A stretch of DNA of 64,000 nucleotides from Myotis daubentonii (Eukaryota; Chordata; Mammalia; Chiroptera; Vespertilionidae), in contig NC_081840.1 in the NCBI RefSeq assembly GCF_963259705.1, forward strand, positions 112,812,074-112,876,073, given 5' to 3'. A program made the position numbers and the translations under genes. Numbering within the stretch: the stretch's first letter is position 1; each line of letters begins with the position of its first letter. Under the pieces are notes generated by a model. That model ran no database searches. It saw only the letters and a program-made list of their open reading frames with translations, and had not been told where the DNA came from. Below, one piece after another: positions 1 to 11,079 of this stretch.

Positions 1-1690
1 GGAATTTTTCTGCCTTTATTTCTTCAAACACCTTCTCTATTCTTTTCTCCCTTTCTGCCTTTTCTGGCACACCTGCTATTCTAATATTGTTACATTTCAT
101 GTTGTGCCACAGCTCCCTTAAGCTATCCTCCTGTTTTCTAATTGTTTTTTCTTTTTAGTTCTCTGATTGATATTTTCAACTCTAATTCACTGATTCATTC
201 CTCAGCTTCTCCTAATCTGCTGTGTATTCCTTCTAATGTGTTCTTTATTTGTGTTAGATCATTCTTATCTCAGATTCTTCTTTTTTCATAGTTACTATAT
301 CTTTTTTCATACTATTGAGCATTTTTACTATCATTACTCTGAACTCTATTTCAGATAAATTTCTTATCTCTGCTTCATTTATCTCTTCTTCTGGAGAATT
401 CTCTAGTTCTTTCATTTGGGGATCACTTCTTTGTCTCCTTATTTTGGTTGTCTGTTTGGGTTTGTCACTATGTGCTAGGTAGATCCTCTATACCTCTCAA
501 TCTCTAGTGCAGGACAGTGTTAAAGGCTGTTTCTGACTAATTGGATCATGCAAAGACTCAATGCCTCCAGAGACCACCTCTGTCTACAGCAGCCGTTCTC
601 AACCTGTGAGTCGAGACCCCTTTGGAGGTCGAATGACCCTTTCACAGGGGTTGCCTAAGACCATAGGAAAACACATATATAATTACATATTGTTTTTGTG
701 ATTAATCACTATGCTTTAATTATGTTCAATTTGTAACAATGAAAATACATCCTGCATATCAGATATTTACATTATGATTCATAACAGTAGCAAAATTACA
801 GTTATGAAGTAGCAACAAAATTAATTTTATGGTTGGGGGTCACCACAGCATGAGGAACTATATTAAAGGGTCGCAGCATTAGGAAGGTTGAGAAGCAGTG
901 GTCTACAGATTAATAGGATTCTGACTTGAATTGCCCCCAGGCAATCATCCCCAGGTGTAGGGAGAGTTTTTTTCAACAGGGCGGGGCAGTGCTTCTGCCT
1001 GGAGGCTAATGTTACTTTTAATCTCTTAGTGACCTCAGGGCAAGGTGTTTTCCAATAGGGTGTGTCAACTGTCTTCCCCCTCAGGCAAGGCAGATGTCTA
1101 TGTGGGAAAGATGTCCTCCGCTGGGTGAGAGAATGATAAGTTCAAGAAATTTGGGGTGTCTGCCTTCTGAGCTCTATCTCCCAAGTCCCCAGTCCTGGGT
1201 TCTGCTCTCACAGCTCCAGGCCACTTCATCCTCCCTCTGCCAGAGCACAAGGTGGGTGGCTCCACAGGGAATTTTTGTGTGTAGCCCTTCAAGAGGGTGC
1301 CTACACTTTCAGCTGCCACTCCCTGGCAGACAGCACCTTGCTGCTTTTCACAGCTAGATGTTATATGGGTACCCTCCTCAGATTTGGTGCTCTCTGCTGG
1401 GGAGGCCAGCTTGGGGATTAGATCCCAGAGTTCTCAGTGGCACCTCCCCACAACTGAGATTTCTCTCCAGGACTTCAGTTGCTGTCTGTGGGTGCCCGGA
1501 CAGCCCTTTCGTACCTCCACCCCTCCTACCAGTCTCTATGCGGTCTTCACCTTTGGTCCTCGGGTATCAGGGTTCTCTCCTGTGAGTTTTTCGTTGATTA
1601 TTCAGGAAGCCTCTCCATATTTCAGTTGTAATTCTAGCTTGTTCATGGGAGCATGTCCGTGCAGCATCCACATACTCTGATGCCATTTTT
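1..1690 (-). mobile_element. Old HAL1/L1 fragment: ORF1 5' part and 5'UTR (interrupted by a hAT)
   Basis: Read on the minus strand, positions about 420 down to 1 resemble the start of an L1-type ORF1 (coiled-coil region, then a stretch like the start of the RRM). Positions 430-1690 resemble the GC-richer 5'UTR that precedes ORF1 in the intact element at 54430-56329. The window edge cuts off the 3' part. Stops and indels show it is dead. A hAT element at 590-900 interrupts it. Whether the parent was a full L1 or a half-L1 cannot be decided because the 3' part is missing. Confidence 0.65.
590..900. mobile_element. Non-autonomous hAT element, 311 bp (family hAT-a)
   Basis: Terminal inverted repeats read CAGCCGTTCTCAACCT at the left and AGGTTGAGAAGCAGTG at the right. 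The element is flanked by a perfect 8-bp target duplication, GTCTACAG, at 582-589 and 901-908. There is no coding capacity. The same family occurs at 5312, 17086, 23376, 31229 and 63740. It resembles the URR1/MER1-like group of hAT-Charlie elements. It sits inside the older HAL1/L1 fragment and so is younger than it. Confidence 0.88.
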
Positions 1691-1696
1691 AACCTC

Positions 1697-3350
1697 CTCC
1701 TTTCAGTTTTCAAAGATCTTCTCTTGCTGTGTTTAAAATTCTCTCTGTGTCTTTAATTTTTGGCATTTTAATTATGATGTATCCGGGCATGGGCCTGTTT
1801 GGGTCTTTTTGCTTGGGACCGTCTATACCTCCTGAATTGTGTATTTTTCCTTCACCAGGTTAGGGAATTTTTCTGCCATTATTTCTTCAAACAGGTTCTC
1901 TAGCCCTTGCTAACTTCCCTTATCTTCTGGTATTTCTATAATGAAAATATTGTAACATTTCATGTTATTCCACAGTTCTCTTAAGCTATGCTCCTGTGTT
2001 TTAATTGTTTTTCTTTCTTTTTAGTTCTATGACTGAGTGATTTTCCTACCCTGTCTTCTAATTCACTGACCTAATCTTAACTGTGGTCTAATCTGCAGTT
2101 TCCTCTAATCTACTGTTTATTCTTTTTAATGTATTCTTTATTTCTGCTATGTTATTCTTCATTCCTGACTGGTTATTTTTCATAATTTCTATATCTTTTT
2201 TCATGCTGTAGAGCATCCTTATAATCATTACTTTGAACTCTATATATGACAAATTGCTTATCTCCATTTCATTGAACTCTTCTGTAGAATTCTCTTGTTC
2301 TTTCACTCAGGGCTTGTTTTTTGTCTTCCCATTTTGGCTGTCTGTTTGAGTTTGTGTCTGTGTATTAGGTATATCTGCTACAACTTCCAGTTGTCTCTGG
2401 TGCAAGCCAATGTCAGACTGTTTCTGACTGGCCCGAGCCCCTTGTTTGGAGATAGCAGCAACCCACAGCTTGTGGCTCCCTCTGCTGGGGCTGGGTGCAC
2501 TTGGAAAGGACCAAAATACACACCAAGGTCTCCATTTCCTAGCAGCTGGTCCAGAGAACTTCAGGCAAAGATTCAAAGTACCCAGAGTTCCACTTCTGCC
2601 AGCAGGCTGATTGTTAGTCTCTTAATGAGCCTCAGACTGTAGACCATAGCAAGGTGTAAACTCCACAGCGTGGGTCAAGAGGTTTCCAACGGGTGGAGCA
2701 ACCTCCTCCCCAACCCCTGGCAAAAGCTGCCTGGATAGTAAAGATCTGCCTGAGAAAGATGTCCTCTGCTGTATGCGGGAATGACTCAGCACAGGAATCC
2801 ATGCGGCTGCCCTCTGAGCTCTATACCCAGAGCCACCAACCCTGGATTCTCCTCACACAGCTCTTGTCCACACTACCATCCCTCTGCCAGAGCCCAAGGT
2901 GAGTGGTTGCACATGAAATTTTGTGCATTGGCCCTTTAAGAAGGTTCCTGCATTTTCAGATGTCTCTCCTTTGCAGACAGAAACCCCACTGCTTTTCACA
3001 GCCAGATGTTATGTGGGCACCTTTCTCAGTTTTGGTGCTCTGGGCTGGGGAGCCCAGCTTGGGGTTTATACCCCGGAGTTCTCAGCAGGAACCCCACCCC
3101 AACAGCTGCGATATCCCTCTATAATTTCAGCTGCTGCCTGTGGGAGCTCAACCAGCCCTCTCGTGCACCTCCACACTTCCTTCCTGTCTCGATATGGTCT
3201 CCACTCTACATCCTTCATTATAAAGGTTCTCCAACTACTCTTCAGTTGGTTATTCAGGATGGGTTTTCTATATTTCAGTTGTAACACCAGTTTGGTCCTG
3301 GGAGAGTATCAGTGTAGTTTCCACTTAATCCACTGCCATCTTTGAAAACT
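1697..3350 (-). mobile_element. Second old HAL1/L1 ORF1 + 5'UTR fragment
   Basis: This is the same kind of sequence and in the same orientation as 1-1690, directly following it. A 72-codon open segment at 2088-2306 on the minus strand encodes the N-terminal coiled-coil region of ORF1p; it has the KNNQSGMKNNIAEIKNTL pattern matching the intact ORF1 at 55.5 kb. Positions 1715-1900 on the plus strand are the antisense of the ORF1 C-terminal half. Positions 2330-3350 are 5'UTR-like, ending near a GCCATCTTTG motif comparable to the 5' terminus of the intact copy. The 3' portion is missing. Confidence 0.65.
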
Positions 3351-3567
3351 CACTTGTTTCTTTTTCTTATCTTATTTCATCTGCTAGAAACGTCACAGTG
3401 ATAGTGGGTGTCTCTACCTTTTCCTGAAATAGGACTGCTTTTCACATTTTAACTTAAGTATGATGAATACTATTGAATTCCAGTAGACATTTAATATCAA
3501 GTTAAGGAATTTCATTTCTATTCCTAGCTTATTAAGAGATTTTCTTTTTTGTTAATCCTCACCTAAA

Positions 3568-3762
3568 GACATTTTTTCCATTGATTTTTACAGAGAGTGG
3601 AAGGGAGGGAGGGGAAGAGAGGGAGAGAAAATGAAACATCGATGTGAGAGAGTCATTTATTGGTTGCCTTCCACAAGCGCCCTGACCAGGGCTAGGGATA
3701 GAACCTGCAACTCAGGTACATGCCCTTGACTGGGAATCTAACCATTGAGCAATGTTGGTCAG
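3568..3762 (-). mobile_element. Diverged Ves-type SINE
   Basis: On the minus strand it has a tRNA-like head, with 'ggttctatccctagccctgg' resembling a B box, followed by the AAACATCGATGT block and the CTCTCCCTCT-type tract, ending with the A-rich 3' end at the low-coordinate side. It is clearly older than the copies at 21.3, 26.5 or 48.3 kb. Confidence 0.75.
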
Positions 3763-3857
3763 TGATTATTAAAAGTTTTAATACAGCTTGTGTGGCAAAT
3801 GTTATCAAGTGACTTTTAAGTCCTATTAAGATGATTTTTTTCATTTAATATATATTA

Positions 3858-4333
3858 CTAGAGGCCCAGTGCACAAATTCGTGCACCAGTGAGGTCCCTC
3901 AGCCTGGCCTGTGGGATTGGGCCGAAACCGGCTCTCTGACATCCCCTGAGGGGTCCTGGATTGTGAGAGGGTGCAGGCCAGGTCAAGGGGCCCCCCTGGT
4001 GCACCACTGGGGCTGGGGAGGGACATGGGAGGTTGGCCAGAGGGGAAGGGTCCGCTCAGTCCTGGTTGGCTGGACCCCAGCAGCAAGCTAACCTACCGGT
4101 TGGAGCATATGCCCCCTGGTGGTCAGTGCACATCATAACGACTGGTCGACTGTCTGCCCCCTGGTGGTCAGTGCATGTCATAACGACTGGTCGACTGTCT
4201 GCCCCCTGGTGGTCAGTGCACATCATAATGAGTGGTTGAGTCTTAGCATATCATTAGCATATTATGCTTTGATTGGTTGAATGGATGACCAGATGACCGG
4301 ACACTTAGCATATTAGGCTTTTAATATATAGGA
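3858..4333 (-). mobile_element. Non-autonomous Helitron (HeliBat-like), 476 bp
   Basis: On the plus strand it begins CTAGAGGCCCAGTGCAC, the reverse of the Helitron 3' end: CTAG preceded by the GTGCACGAATTTGTGCAC hairpin. It ends ...CCTAATATGC-type 5' sequence TCCTATATATTAAAAGCC on the minus strand. It lies between A (3857) and T (4334), as Helitrons do, with no target duplication. A 45-bp unit repeats three times inside, starting at 4111, 4156 and 4201. There is no coding sequence. Confidence 0.9.
4111..4240. repeat. 45-bp tandem repeat, three units, inside a Helitron
   Basis: Units start with GCCCCCTGGTGGTCAGTGCA at 4111, 4156 and 4201 and carry a few substitutions (CACATC versus TGTCATA; third unit diverging after ATAATGA). 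This is an internal expansion of the Helitron body. Confidence 0.85.
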
Positions 4334-4815
4334 TAGGATAGTAACAGAATTCCTAATATCACCTATTTTTTATTTCCAGAATTATTTGGACTTTAAACAT
4401 TACAGTTTTTTATTCCCTACAAAGCCTTTTTGATGGGATTGACCATGAAACAACAAAGATTGTCATATTCATATGGAAAATTCATTCCATTCAGGATGCA
4501 GGACCTGCTATCTCTCAACCTTTTTTTGCTCTGTTTGGCACTTTCAGGCACAGACAGCCTTGATAGAGCTGTAGTATGTCAAGCTGTAAGACCTTGGGCA
4601 TAGCCTCAATTTGAAGATAGCTTTTAGCAAACCCTGGGCTGTATCTGTCAACTAAAATGTGAAATGTCCAAAACAGGGAAACAAAGGAACGACAATGTTA
4701 TTTTTAAGACAGATGATAATAGACACTAGGGATTCATAACATTACTAAATACTGGAGTAAAATATTTGCAGATACCTTGCTTTGGGAAATAGAGAAAAAT
4801 AACAGATCAGAAGAC
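4334..4815. other. No gene seen
   Basis: AT-rich unique or highly diverged DNA. I see no splice-flanked coding segment, RNA gene or clear repeat. Confidence 0.5.
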
Positions 4816-5005
4816 AGGCCCTGACCAAGTAGCGCAGTTAGTTAGAGCATCATCCCTATGTGCCAAGGTTGTGGGTGTCATCCTTGGTGGGGACACATTA
4901 AAGAATCTACCAATGAATGCATAAATAAGTGGAACAAAAAATCAATGTTCTTCTTCTCCTTCCCTTCCTCTCTCTAAAAAAATCAATAAAGTTAAAAAAA
5001 GAAGA
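4816..5005 (+). mobile_element. tRNA-derived SINE, Ves-like older subfamily
   Basis: It starts GGCCCTGACCAAGTAGCGCAGTTAG (given here only as its first part: GGCCCTGACCAAGTAGCGC), a tRNA-like A-box head, and runs to CTTCCCTTCCTCTCTCTAAA and an A-rich tail. The AGCGCAGTTAGTTAGAGCATC-type head differs from the 'GGCTCAGTGG' head of the other copies, so it belongs to another subfamily. Confidence 0.75.
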
Positions 5006-5311
5006 CATGCAATATATATAGGACATACACATTTTAGCAATGAAAAATATTTTAATATCTAGCTTTGCTATTCCCAAAGGAAACATTTTGCAACTCTGGG
5101 CTTTAGGTAAGGTCTTATAAGACATTCTAGTTCCAAATGCCATCTTGAATCCCATGAGGAAGACCAGGCCATAACCCTGTCCAGCTGATTTGGCAAATCT
5201 GGCTGACAAGGTCCCCTTCCTCTCTGATTGCTCCTGGACTTCCTAATTCACTCACCCATCCTTGGCATTCTCATTTCCCGTTTCCCTGCACAAGCATGCT
5301 ATGTTCTAGAA

Positions 5312-5523
5312 CAGTGGTTCTCAATGTTCTGGCCCTTTAAATACAGTTCCTCATGTTGTGACCCAACCATAAAATTATTTTCGTTGCTACTTCATAACTA
5401 TAATGTTGCTACTGTTATAAATCGTAGTGTAAATATCTGATATGCAGGATGGTCTTAGGCGACCCCTGTGAAAGGGTCGTTTGACCGCCAAAGGGGTCAC
5501 AACCCACAGGTTGAGAACCTCTG
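5312..5523. mobile_element. Non-autonomous hAT element (family hAT-a), internally deleted
   Basis: Termini are CAGTGGTTCTCAATG and GGTTGAGAACCTCTG, flanked by a perfect 8-bp target duplication TTCTAGAA at 5304-5311 and 5524-5531. Compared with the 311-bp copies it lacks the segment between the GGATG and GGTCTTAGGCGACC blocks. Confidence 0.85.
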
Positions 5524-5559
5524 TTCTAGAACTTCCTGACACTGGACTCCTTAACATTT

Positions 5560-5850
5560 TCAGAACATTCTATGCCTATTTACACTTTAATGCACTTACA
5601 GTTTGTTCTCTTTGCCTTCAAAAGTCTTTCTCCATTCTCACCTGGTGAACTTTATTCTTCACAATCCAGCTCTGAGGCAGCTCCTCAGAAGGCCTTCTAA
5701 AAGCCCTTTTCTCTCCTCTCCACATCCTTCAGGCAGAGTCCATTGGTCTCCTTTTGATTCTATCTAGTACCCACCTCACTGTGCTCCAGAGGGTTGTTTA
5801 ATCTTCTGTCTTCCCTCTACACTCTGAGTTCTCCAAGGGCAGGAAATGAT
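5560..5850 (+). mobile_element. L2 LINE 3' fragment
   Basis: The order 'gctcctcagaaggccttc', then a long CT-rich segment, then 'gagttctccaagggcagg' matches the conserved 3' region of mammalian L2. It is diverged and short. Confidence 0.5.
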
Positions 5851-6170
5851 GTAATGAAAAGATGTGAGGTTTTATAAATATCTGATGATATCCGCCCCCA
5901 CCCCAAATACTTAACTCAAATGCAGGTGTTGCAAACTTCACAATTTTCAAAGTGTTAATCAGTGTTATCAAGGTTGCTCTGTCTCCCTTCTCTCATTTTA
6001 TATGGTACATTTTGGACTTTAGTGACCTGAATTCTACATCATTCCTAATCCATGGTGTCTACAATCATCACTTTATTCTCAGTCTCCTTTCATCTAGCTC
6101 CCACATGCGTACTCTTTCTTTAGAGCAGAGCCCTTTAGATGTTTTACCCCATCTCTTTCCCTTGCCAACA

Positions 6171-6311
6171 AAATACCACGTGCAGGCGCGCACATACAGT
6201 GCTACTGAAACTTCGTGGCCCATGCGCAGAAGTCAGTATTTTGTGGAAGAGCCATACTCAAGGGGCCAAAGAGCCGCATGTGGCTTGCGAGCCACGGTTT
6301 GCCAACCACCG
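6171..6311. mobile_element. hAT element, truncated copy of the family at 24548
   Basis: From AAAATACCACGTGCAGGC to GGTTTGCCAACCACCG it matches the right two-thirds of the element at 24548-24759, including the TGGCCCATGCGCAGAAGT core and the AAGGGGCCAAAGAGCCG arm. The left arm is missing. Confidence 0.75.
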
Positions 6312-6399
6312 CCCCAGAGTTCACAGTCTGATCTACTTAGACAGCTTGTTTAGTATTTTTGGGCTTAGAACATACTTAGTTCTGCCTGGGAGCCATTTT

Positions 6400-6603
6400 T
6401 TCACTTTTTATTTTTAAAATATATTTTTATTGATTTCAGAGAGGCAGGGAGAGGGAGAGAAAGAAACATCAATGTTGAGAGAGAGCCTGCATGCCCCACA
6501 CTGGGGATTGAGCCAGCAATTCGGGCATGTGCCCTGACCAGGATCAAACCATGACTTCCTAGTTCATAGGTTTATGCTCAGCCACTGACCTATGGCAGCT
6601 GGG
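6400..6603 (-). mobile_element. Ves SINE
   Basis: The minus strand shows a tRNA-like head and an A-rich 3' end. It is flanked by a 15-bp target duplication CCTGGGAGCCATTTT at 6385-6399 and 6604-6618, the hallmark of L1-driven retrotransposition. Confidence 0.9.
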
Positions 6604-6919
6604 CCTGGGAGCCATTTTAGATCAACCTGAGGCCTCCATGCTATCCTCTTCTTTTCTCTTCCCTAGAGGTTTCTTGCACACATCTCTGCTCCCACGCAGG
6701 GGGTCAGAGAGTGGGGGGGTTGCGTGGGTCTTCATGTGCTGGGATTTGGTGTTCTTTCCCTTTCAGTTCGTTATTTTAATGTCGGGACATTCTCTGTCCT
6801 CAAGTTATGCTGAGACTGTGATTTTCCTGCAGTTTCATTTTTCCCTTTCTTAATGTTCTAGTTTGTTTGTGGAGGAAATACTGGGAGATGGGCACCTAGC
6901 CATTCTCTTCAGCTACCTT

Positions 6920-7120
6920 TTATTTTATTTTAATTTTTTAGAAAGATGTTTTTATGATTTTAGAGAGAAGGAGATAGAGAAACATTGATGAGAGAGCGAA
7001 ACATCAATTGGCTGCCTCCAGAAAGCCCCCTAATGGGTATGTGCCCTAAACAGGAATCAAACCAGTGACCTCTTGGTGCATGGGACGACACTTAACCAAC
7101 TGAGCCACACCAGCCAGTCC
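6920..7120 (-). mobile_element. Ves SINE
   Basis: Minus-strand Ves SINE with target duplication TCAGCTACCTT at 6909-6919 and 7121-7131. The tRNA-like head reads ACTGGCTGGTGTGGCTCAGT on the minus strand. Confidence 0.9.
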
Positions 7121-7194
7121 TCAGCTACCTTAAATGACCATAGTTAGTGTAAAAGAACTCTTTCAACAGACCAGATACTTATATAAAAATAGTA

Positions 7195-7450
7195 AGACAT
7201 TTATTGAAGTTACTATGCACCAGGCATGTCCTAAATGCTTTCCCGGTAGGTACCTCTATTACTTATTTACATTTTAGAGAGAAGCTAAGTAACTTGCCCA
7301 ACATGTACACATTATCATATATAATTTTCACAAAGTCTCTGATAGGCATCATTAACTCCACTGTGTAGAAGAGGAAGCAGAGGCTCAGACAAGCATAGTA
7401 AGTTGCCCAAGTTCACGGAGCTACCATGGTTCAAGGCCAGATTTGAGCCG
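7195..7450 (+). mobile_element. MIR fragments
   Basis: Two MIR-like blocks: 7195-7300 (TATGCACCAGGCATGTCCTAAATGC, first part only TATGCACCAGGCATGTCC) and 7340-7450 (GAGGAAGCAGAGGCTCAGAC, then TAAGTTGCCCAAG...). These match the MIR core that ends in 'gaggctcagagaggttaagtaac'. Old and diverged. Confidence 0.6.
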
Positions 7451-8146
7451 GGTTCCAAAACCATTCTTTTTCCTGTGAAGGAGGAAGGAGCATCTGTGCT
7501 GGCTGCTGAGTGTGTGGTGCGGAAGCTGTTCCTAGATGTGGGGCGGCAGTCAGGACACCTCCCTGACTCCGTTGTGGCTGCTGCTATCTCCCCCTTCACA
7601 GGGGGCCCAGGGACAGCAGAGGCTGGGCCTTTCTGCAGTCCTCCCTTCTTTGAGGTTGTTTCCAGCCCTCACAGAGCTATGCATCTGCCTTTTGGGGCCA
7701 GGACATTCCATGTCTCAAGGTGCCCCTCTCCTGGAATGGCAAGGGTAGACAGCAGGCACAGGAGTATGATTGGAAGGGAGAGAAGCTACAGTCTGCCAAT
7801 GTCTTTACTGAGCTTGGTCAATGATAGAGATATCAACATATATGAGCTGGCATCTTGCTCAAGGGACTGTGCCTGCCTCTGATCAGACCTCTGATTTAGC
7901 TGCCAACTGGCAGAAAATACAGAGGAACTTACTAAACTCTACTATGACTACGCAATCAGCAAAACTCACCACCATGGAAAACCTTACAATCAAATACCCT
8001 GGGTCCTCCAACAGCCAACTCCTTAAAAAAAGAAGAGAAGAGACCATCTGCAGATAAAGAGGGGCTGAGAGGACCTAATTAAAAACGGATAAGCCTAGAC
8101 TATAAGGTCCAAGAATGCACACTTGGGCAATGCAATTATAAATAAA
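7451..8146. other. No gene seen
   Basis: A long open frame (7403-7882, plus strand) overlaps the MIR and has no recognisable domain or splice support. I read it as chance. Confidence 0.5.
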
Positions 8147-8940
8147 CTAGAGGCCCGGTGCACAAAAATTTGTGCACTTGGGGAGGAGGGGGGGTCCCTC
8201 AGCCCGGCCTGTGCCCTCTCACATACTGGGAGCCCTCAGGCATTGACCCCCATCACCCTCCAATCGCAGGCCTGGGCAGGGGACCCTTATTTCCCCCCAT
8301 CACTGGTTCTGCCCCCAGCCCAGGCCTGATGCCTCTGGCCCAGGTGTCAGGCCTGGGCAAGGGACCCCCAGACCCCTCTGATCGCTGGCTCTGCCCCTTG
8401 CCCACGCCTGATGCCTCGGCCAGAGGCGTAGACCCCCATCACCCTCCGATCGCCTGATCAGCCCCTTGCCCAGGCCTGACACCTCCGCCAGAGGTGTCAG
8501 GCTTGGACAGGGGACCCTCATTTCCCCCCGATCACTGGCTCTGACTCCCGCCCAGGCCTGAGGCCTCTGGCCCAGGAATCATGCCTGGGCAAGGGGACCA
8601 TCATATCCCTCCAATCCCCGGCTCCGCCCCCCACCCAGGCCTGATGCCTCTGGCCCAGGCATCAGGCCTGGGCAGGGGACCCCCAGCTCCCTGCGGTTGC
8701 AGGCTCTGCCCCTGCCCAGGCCTAACGCCTCGGCCACCTCTTAGCTCCCCCCTGGGTTTCCGATCACTGTCAGTGGCAGGGGGCTTCTTCCTGCTTTCCC
8801 TTTCGCCTCCCTGCATTGTGCCTACATATGCAAATTAGCCGCCATCTTTGTTGGCAGTTAATTTGCATATAGCCCTGATTAGCCAATGAAAAGGGTAGCG
8901 CCGTACACCAATTACCATTTTTCTCTTTTATTAGTGTAGA
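8147..8940 (-). mobile_element. Helitron, 794 bp, GC-rich repetitive interior
   Basis: Begins CTAGAGGCCCGGTGCACAAA on the plus strand, with the GTGCACAAAAATTTGTGCAC hairpin. It ends with the 5' terminus TCTACACTAATAAAAGAG on the minus strand, between A 8146 and T 8941. About five diverged units of roughly 110 bp (CCCAGGCCTGATGCCTCTGG motif) fill 8260-8735. Short palindromes such as CCTGATGCC/GGCATCAGG occur in each unit. No coding sequence. Confidence 0.9.
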
Positions 8941-10181
8941 TAATTGTATTTATTTATATAATTTATTGAACTCTAAACAGTTTAGAACTTCGTGAATTGC
9001 CTGTGACAGTACAAGAAAGAGAAAGTCACCAGAACATAAATGAAAATCCATTCCATGGCCGATGCTTTTCCAAGTAGAGCATCTGACAGACAGCCTTTCC
9101 CAGATGTTCTTCACCAAAGCGCCAGCCTTGGTGGAAACTGTTCTCTTCCTTAAATGTTTATTTTTGCCATGACTGACTTTAAAATGAAAAGTTTTATGGA
9201 ATTATAATTCCAGGATAATACCTCGTAGATAAAGTTAAAAGGTAGTTTTAAATAGTAAATTCCCCCAGGTTAGCATTTCCCAAACGCTATACACTGGGAC
9301 GTGAGTCCCTGCAGACACCAGGGTGTGCAGCAGGACTCCTTACTGCCAGCAGATGCCATTCAGCTGCCTCACTGCCACGCGTCTCCACCCACTTTCACTT
9401 GCTGCTGCTTCTCCAGGCCACCCTCAGACGTCAGGGCCACACGGGAAATCAGGGTGTCCTGTCCGCCCCCAAGCACAGAGGAGACCGAGCTGGAGACCTG
9501 GCTCTGACAGCGAGCCGAGGTCACCGCAGCTGGCTCCTGCCCCCCCGCTCTGGTAGCCCCCTGCATCCCACAGAGCTCAATCTTACAACTCAGTGAACAA
9601 AACAAATCTCCAGTAGAAGAATATGTGTCCTGCCATAAAGTACAGCGTTTGCCTGGCTACATCCCCTTGGCATCCAGCAAAGTGGACAGGGGGTGGGGTG
9701 GGGGGGGGTGTCCTGAAGTGTTTTTGAAAGATGGCCTGGGAGCATAATTCCAGTAAGGTGACCTCATAATTTCTGTAATTATTGTAAATTATTATAGCAG
9801 CAATTCAGTTTAGAATGATGGAAAAATCAAAATTAGACTCAAATGTTCTCTTACATGTGCATACATACCCACATCTCTTTTATCAGGTTGCGTCTGGATG
9901 TTCTGGAACACTCATTTGTATGTACTAATGTCCTGGTATTTTGTTACTCTTAAATTAATCATGTGGGAACTGGCCCAACTGAGGCTCTGGTCACTTGAGA
10001 AAGAACACACCCTATGATTACTTGTTACTTTTGTTGAACATCCCAGCTGGAATTTTGTTACCTTTTGTGGAGAGATTTACACATTCCAGCAGGACCACAC
10101 TGCTGTGTTTGGTTGCTTTCCCCTGGATGGTGCGAGCTTTGGGAATCTTGACTTCCCTTGGATGTGCTGAGCCAAGTCTTC
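8941..10181. other. No gene seen
   Basis: Unique-looking DNA. A moderately GC-rich patch at 9300-9560 has overlapping short open frames but no domain or splice-site support. A G-rich run lies at 9688-9710. Confidence 0.5.
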
Positions 10182-10496
10182 CTGTATTCATTGCCCTTGG
10201 AGAAGAGAGTGCCCAGCTGCCTTGAATCCAAGGTGCCTTTACTGTCCTAAGCTTGGGCATCGTAAAAGGGTTAAACTGCATGAGGTACTCCTACCTGGCA
10301 CCTTGTAGACTTTCAACACACAACTCTGGGAAGAATTTCTCTTCTTTTAGGGTGTGGGAGATTGACATTCTCCCTGAGTGACATTCTCTCTGGTAGCCTT
10401 GCTCCAGAGATGCCGAGTGATACCACTGTGGGTAGTTGGGCCACCGGCTGGATTCAGGGCAGCTGAACACTCTCTTCTCCAAGGGCAATGAATACA
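10182..10496. repeat. 49-bp inverted repeat with 217-bp spacer
   Basis: Arm 10182-10230 (CTGTATTCATTGCCCTTGGA...) and the reverse complement of arm 10448-10496 agree at 46 of 49 positions. All three differences are transitions. I cannot assign it to a known transposon: no terminal duplication is evident and the spacer is unrelated. It could be a local inverted duplication or an unclassified palindromic element. Confidence 0.8.
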
Positions 10497-10550
10497 GAAT
10501 GAAGAGTGACACCCAGAGAGGGGAGCAAAGTTGGTTGATAATGAAAGAAG

Positions 10551-11049
10551 GGGAGTGCACAAATTCGTGCATGGGTGGGGTCCAGCCGGCCAGCCTGGCC
10601 CAACTGGGGAGGATCAGGGCTGGGCCTGTCGGGAGGAGGAGATGGTGGGAGGTCGGCCGGCCGCGCGCCCTGATCATCGGGGCTGATCAGGGCCAGGCTG
10701 GCTGGGGGAAGGGGCCGTGGGTGATTGGCTGGTGGGCTCCACCCCCAATTGGCGTGGGAGGGTGCGATCAGGGGTGGGCCAGCTTGGGGGAGGGGCTGTG
10801 GGCCTATCCTGGTGGGGTGGGCTGATGGGGGTGGGGCTGGGGGGGAAGGTAGGGAGTGTTTGGCCAGCCCACTCTTGATTGGGGTGAGAGAGTTTGATCA
10901 GGGGCAGGCTGGCAGGGGGGAGGGGCCTCGAGGTTGGCCAGCAGCTTCACTCCCTGATTTGGCCAGTTCGCTGGCCACACTGGGTGTCATAGCGACCAGT
11001 TGTTAGGTTGTTATGGCTGTTAAGGCAGCTGGCTTCTTATATATAGAGA
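10551..11049 (-). mobile_element. Helitron, 3' CTAG end damaged
   Basis: The GTGCACAAATTCGTGCA hairpin at 10555 is intact but the CTAG/GGCC terminus is replaced. The 5' end reads ATCTCTATATATAAGAAGCC on the minus strand, with T at 11050. The interior is GC-rich with repeated GGGGAGGGGC/GATCAGGG motifs. Same subfamily as 58341-58843. Confidence 0.85.
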
Positions 11050-11079
11050 TTTAGTGGCTTAAAGCATCACCCATTTAAT

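Noticed and set aside
4111..4240. Regular direct repeats that could suggest a CRISPR-like array
   Set aside because: The 45-bp units are contiguous with no unique spacers and lie within a Helitron of a mammalian genome. The same applies to 37249-37865.
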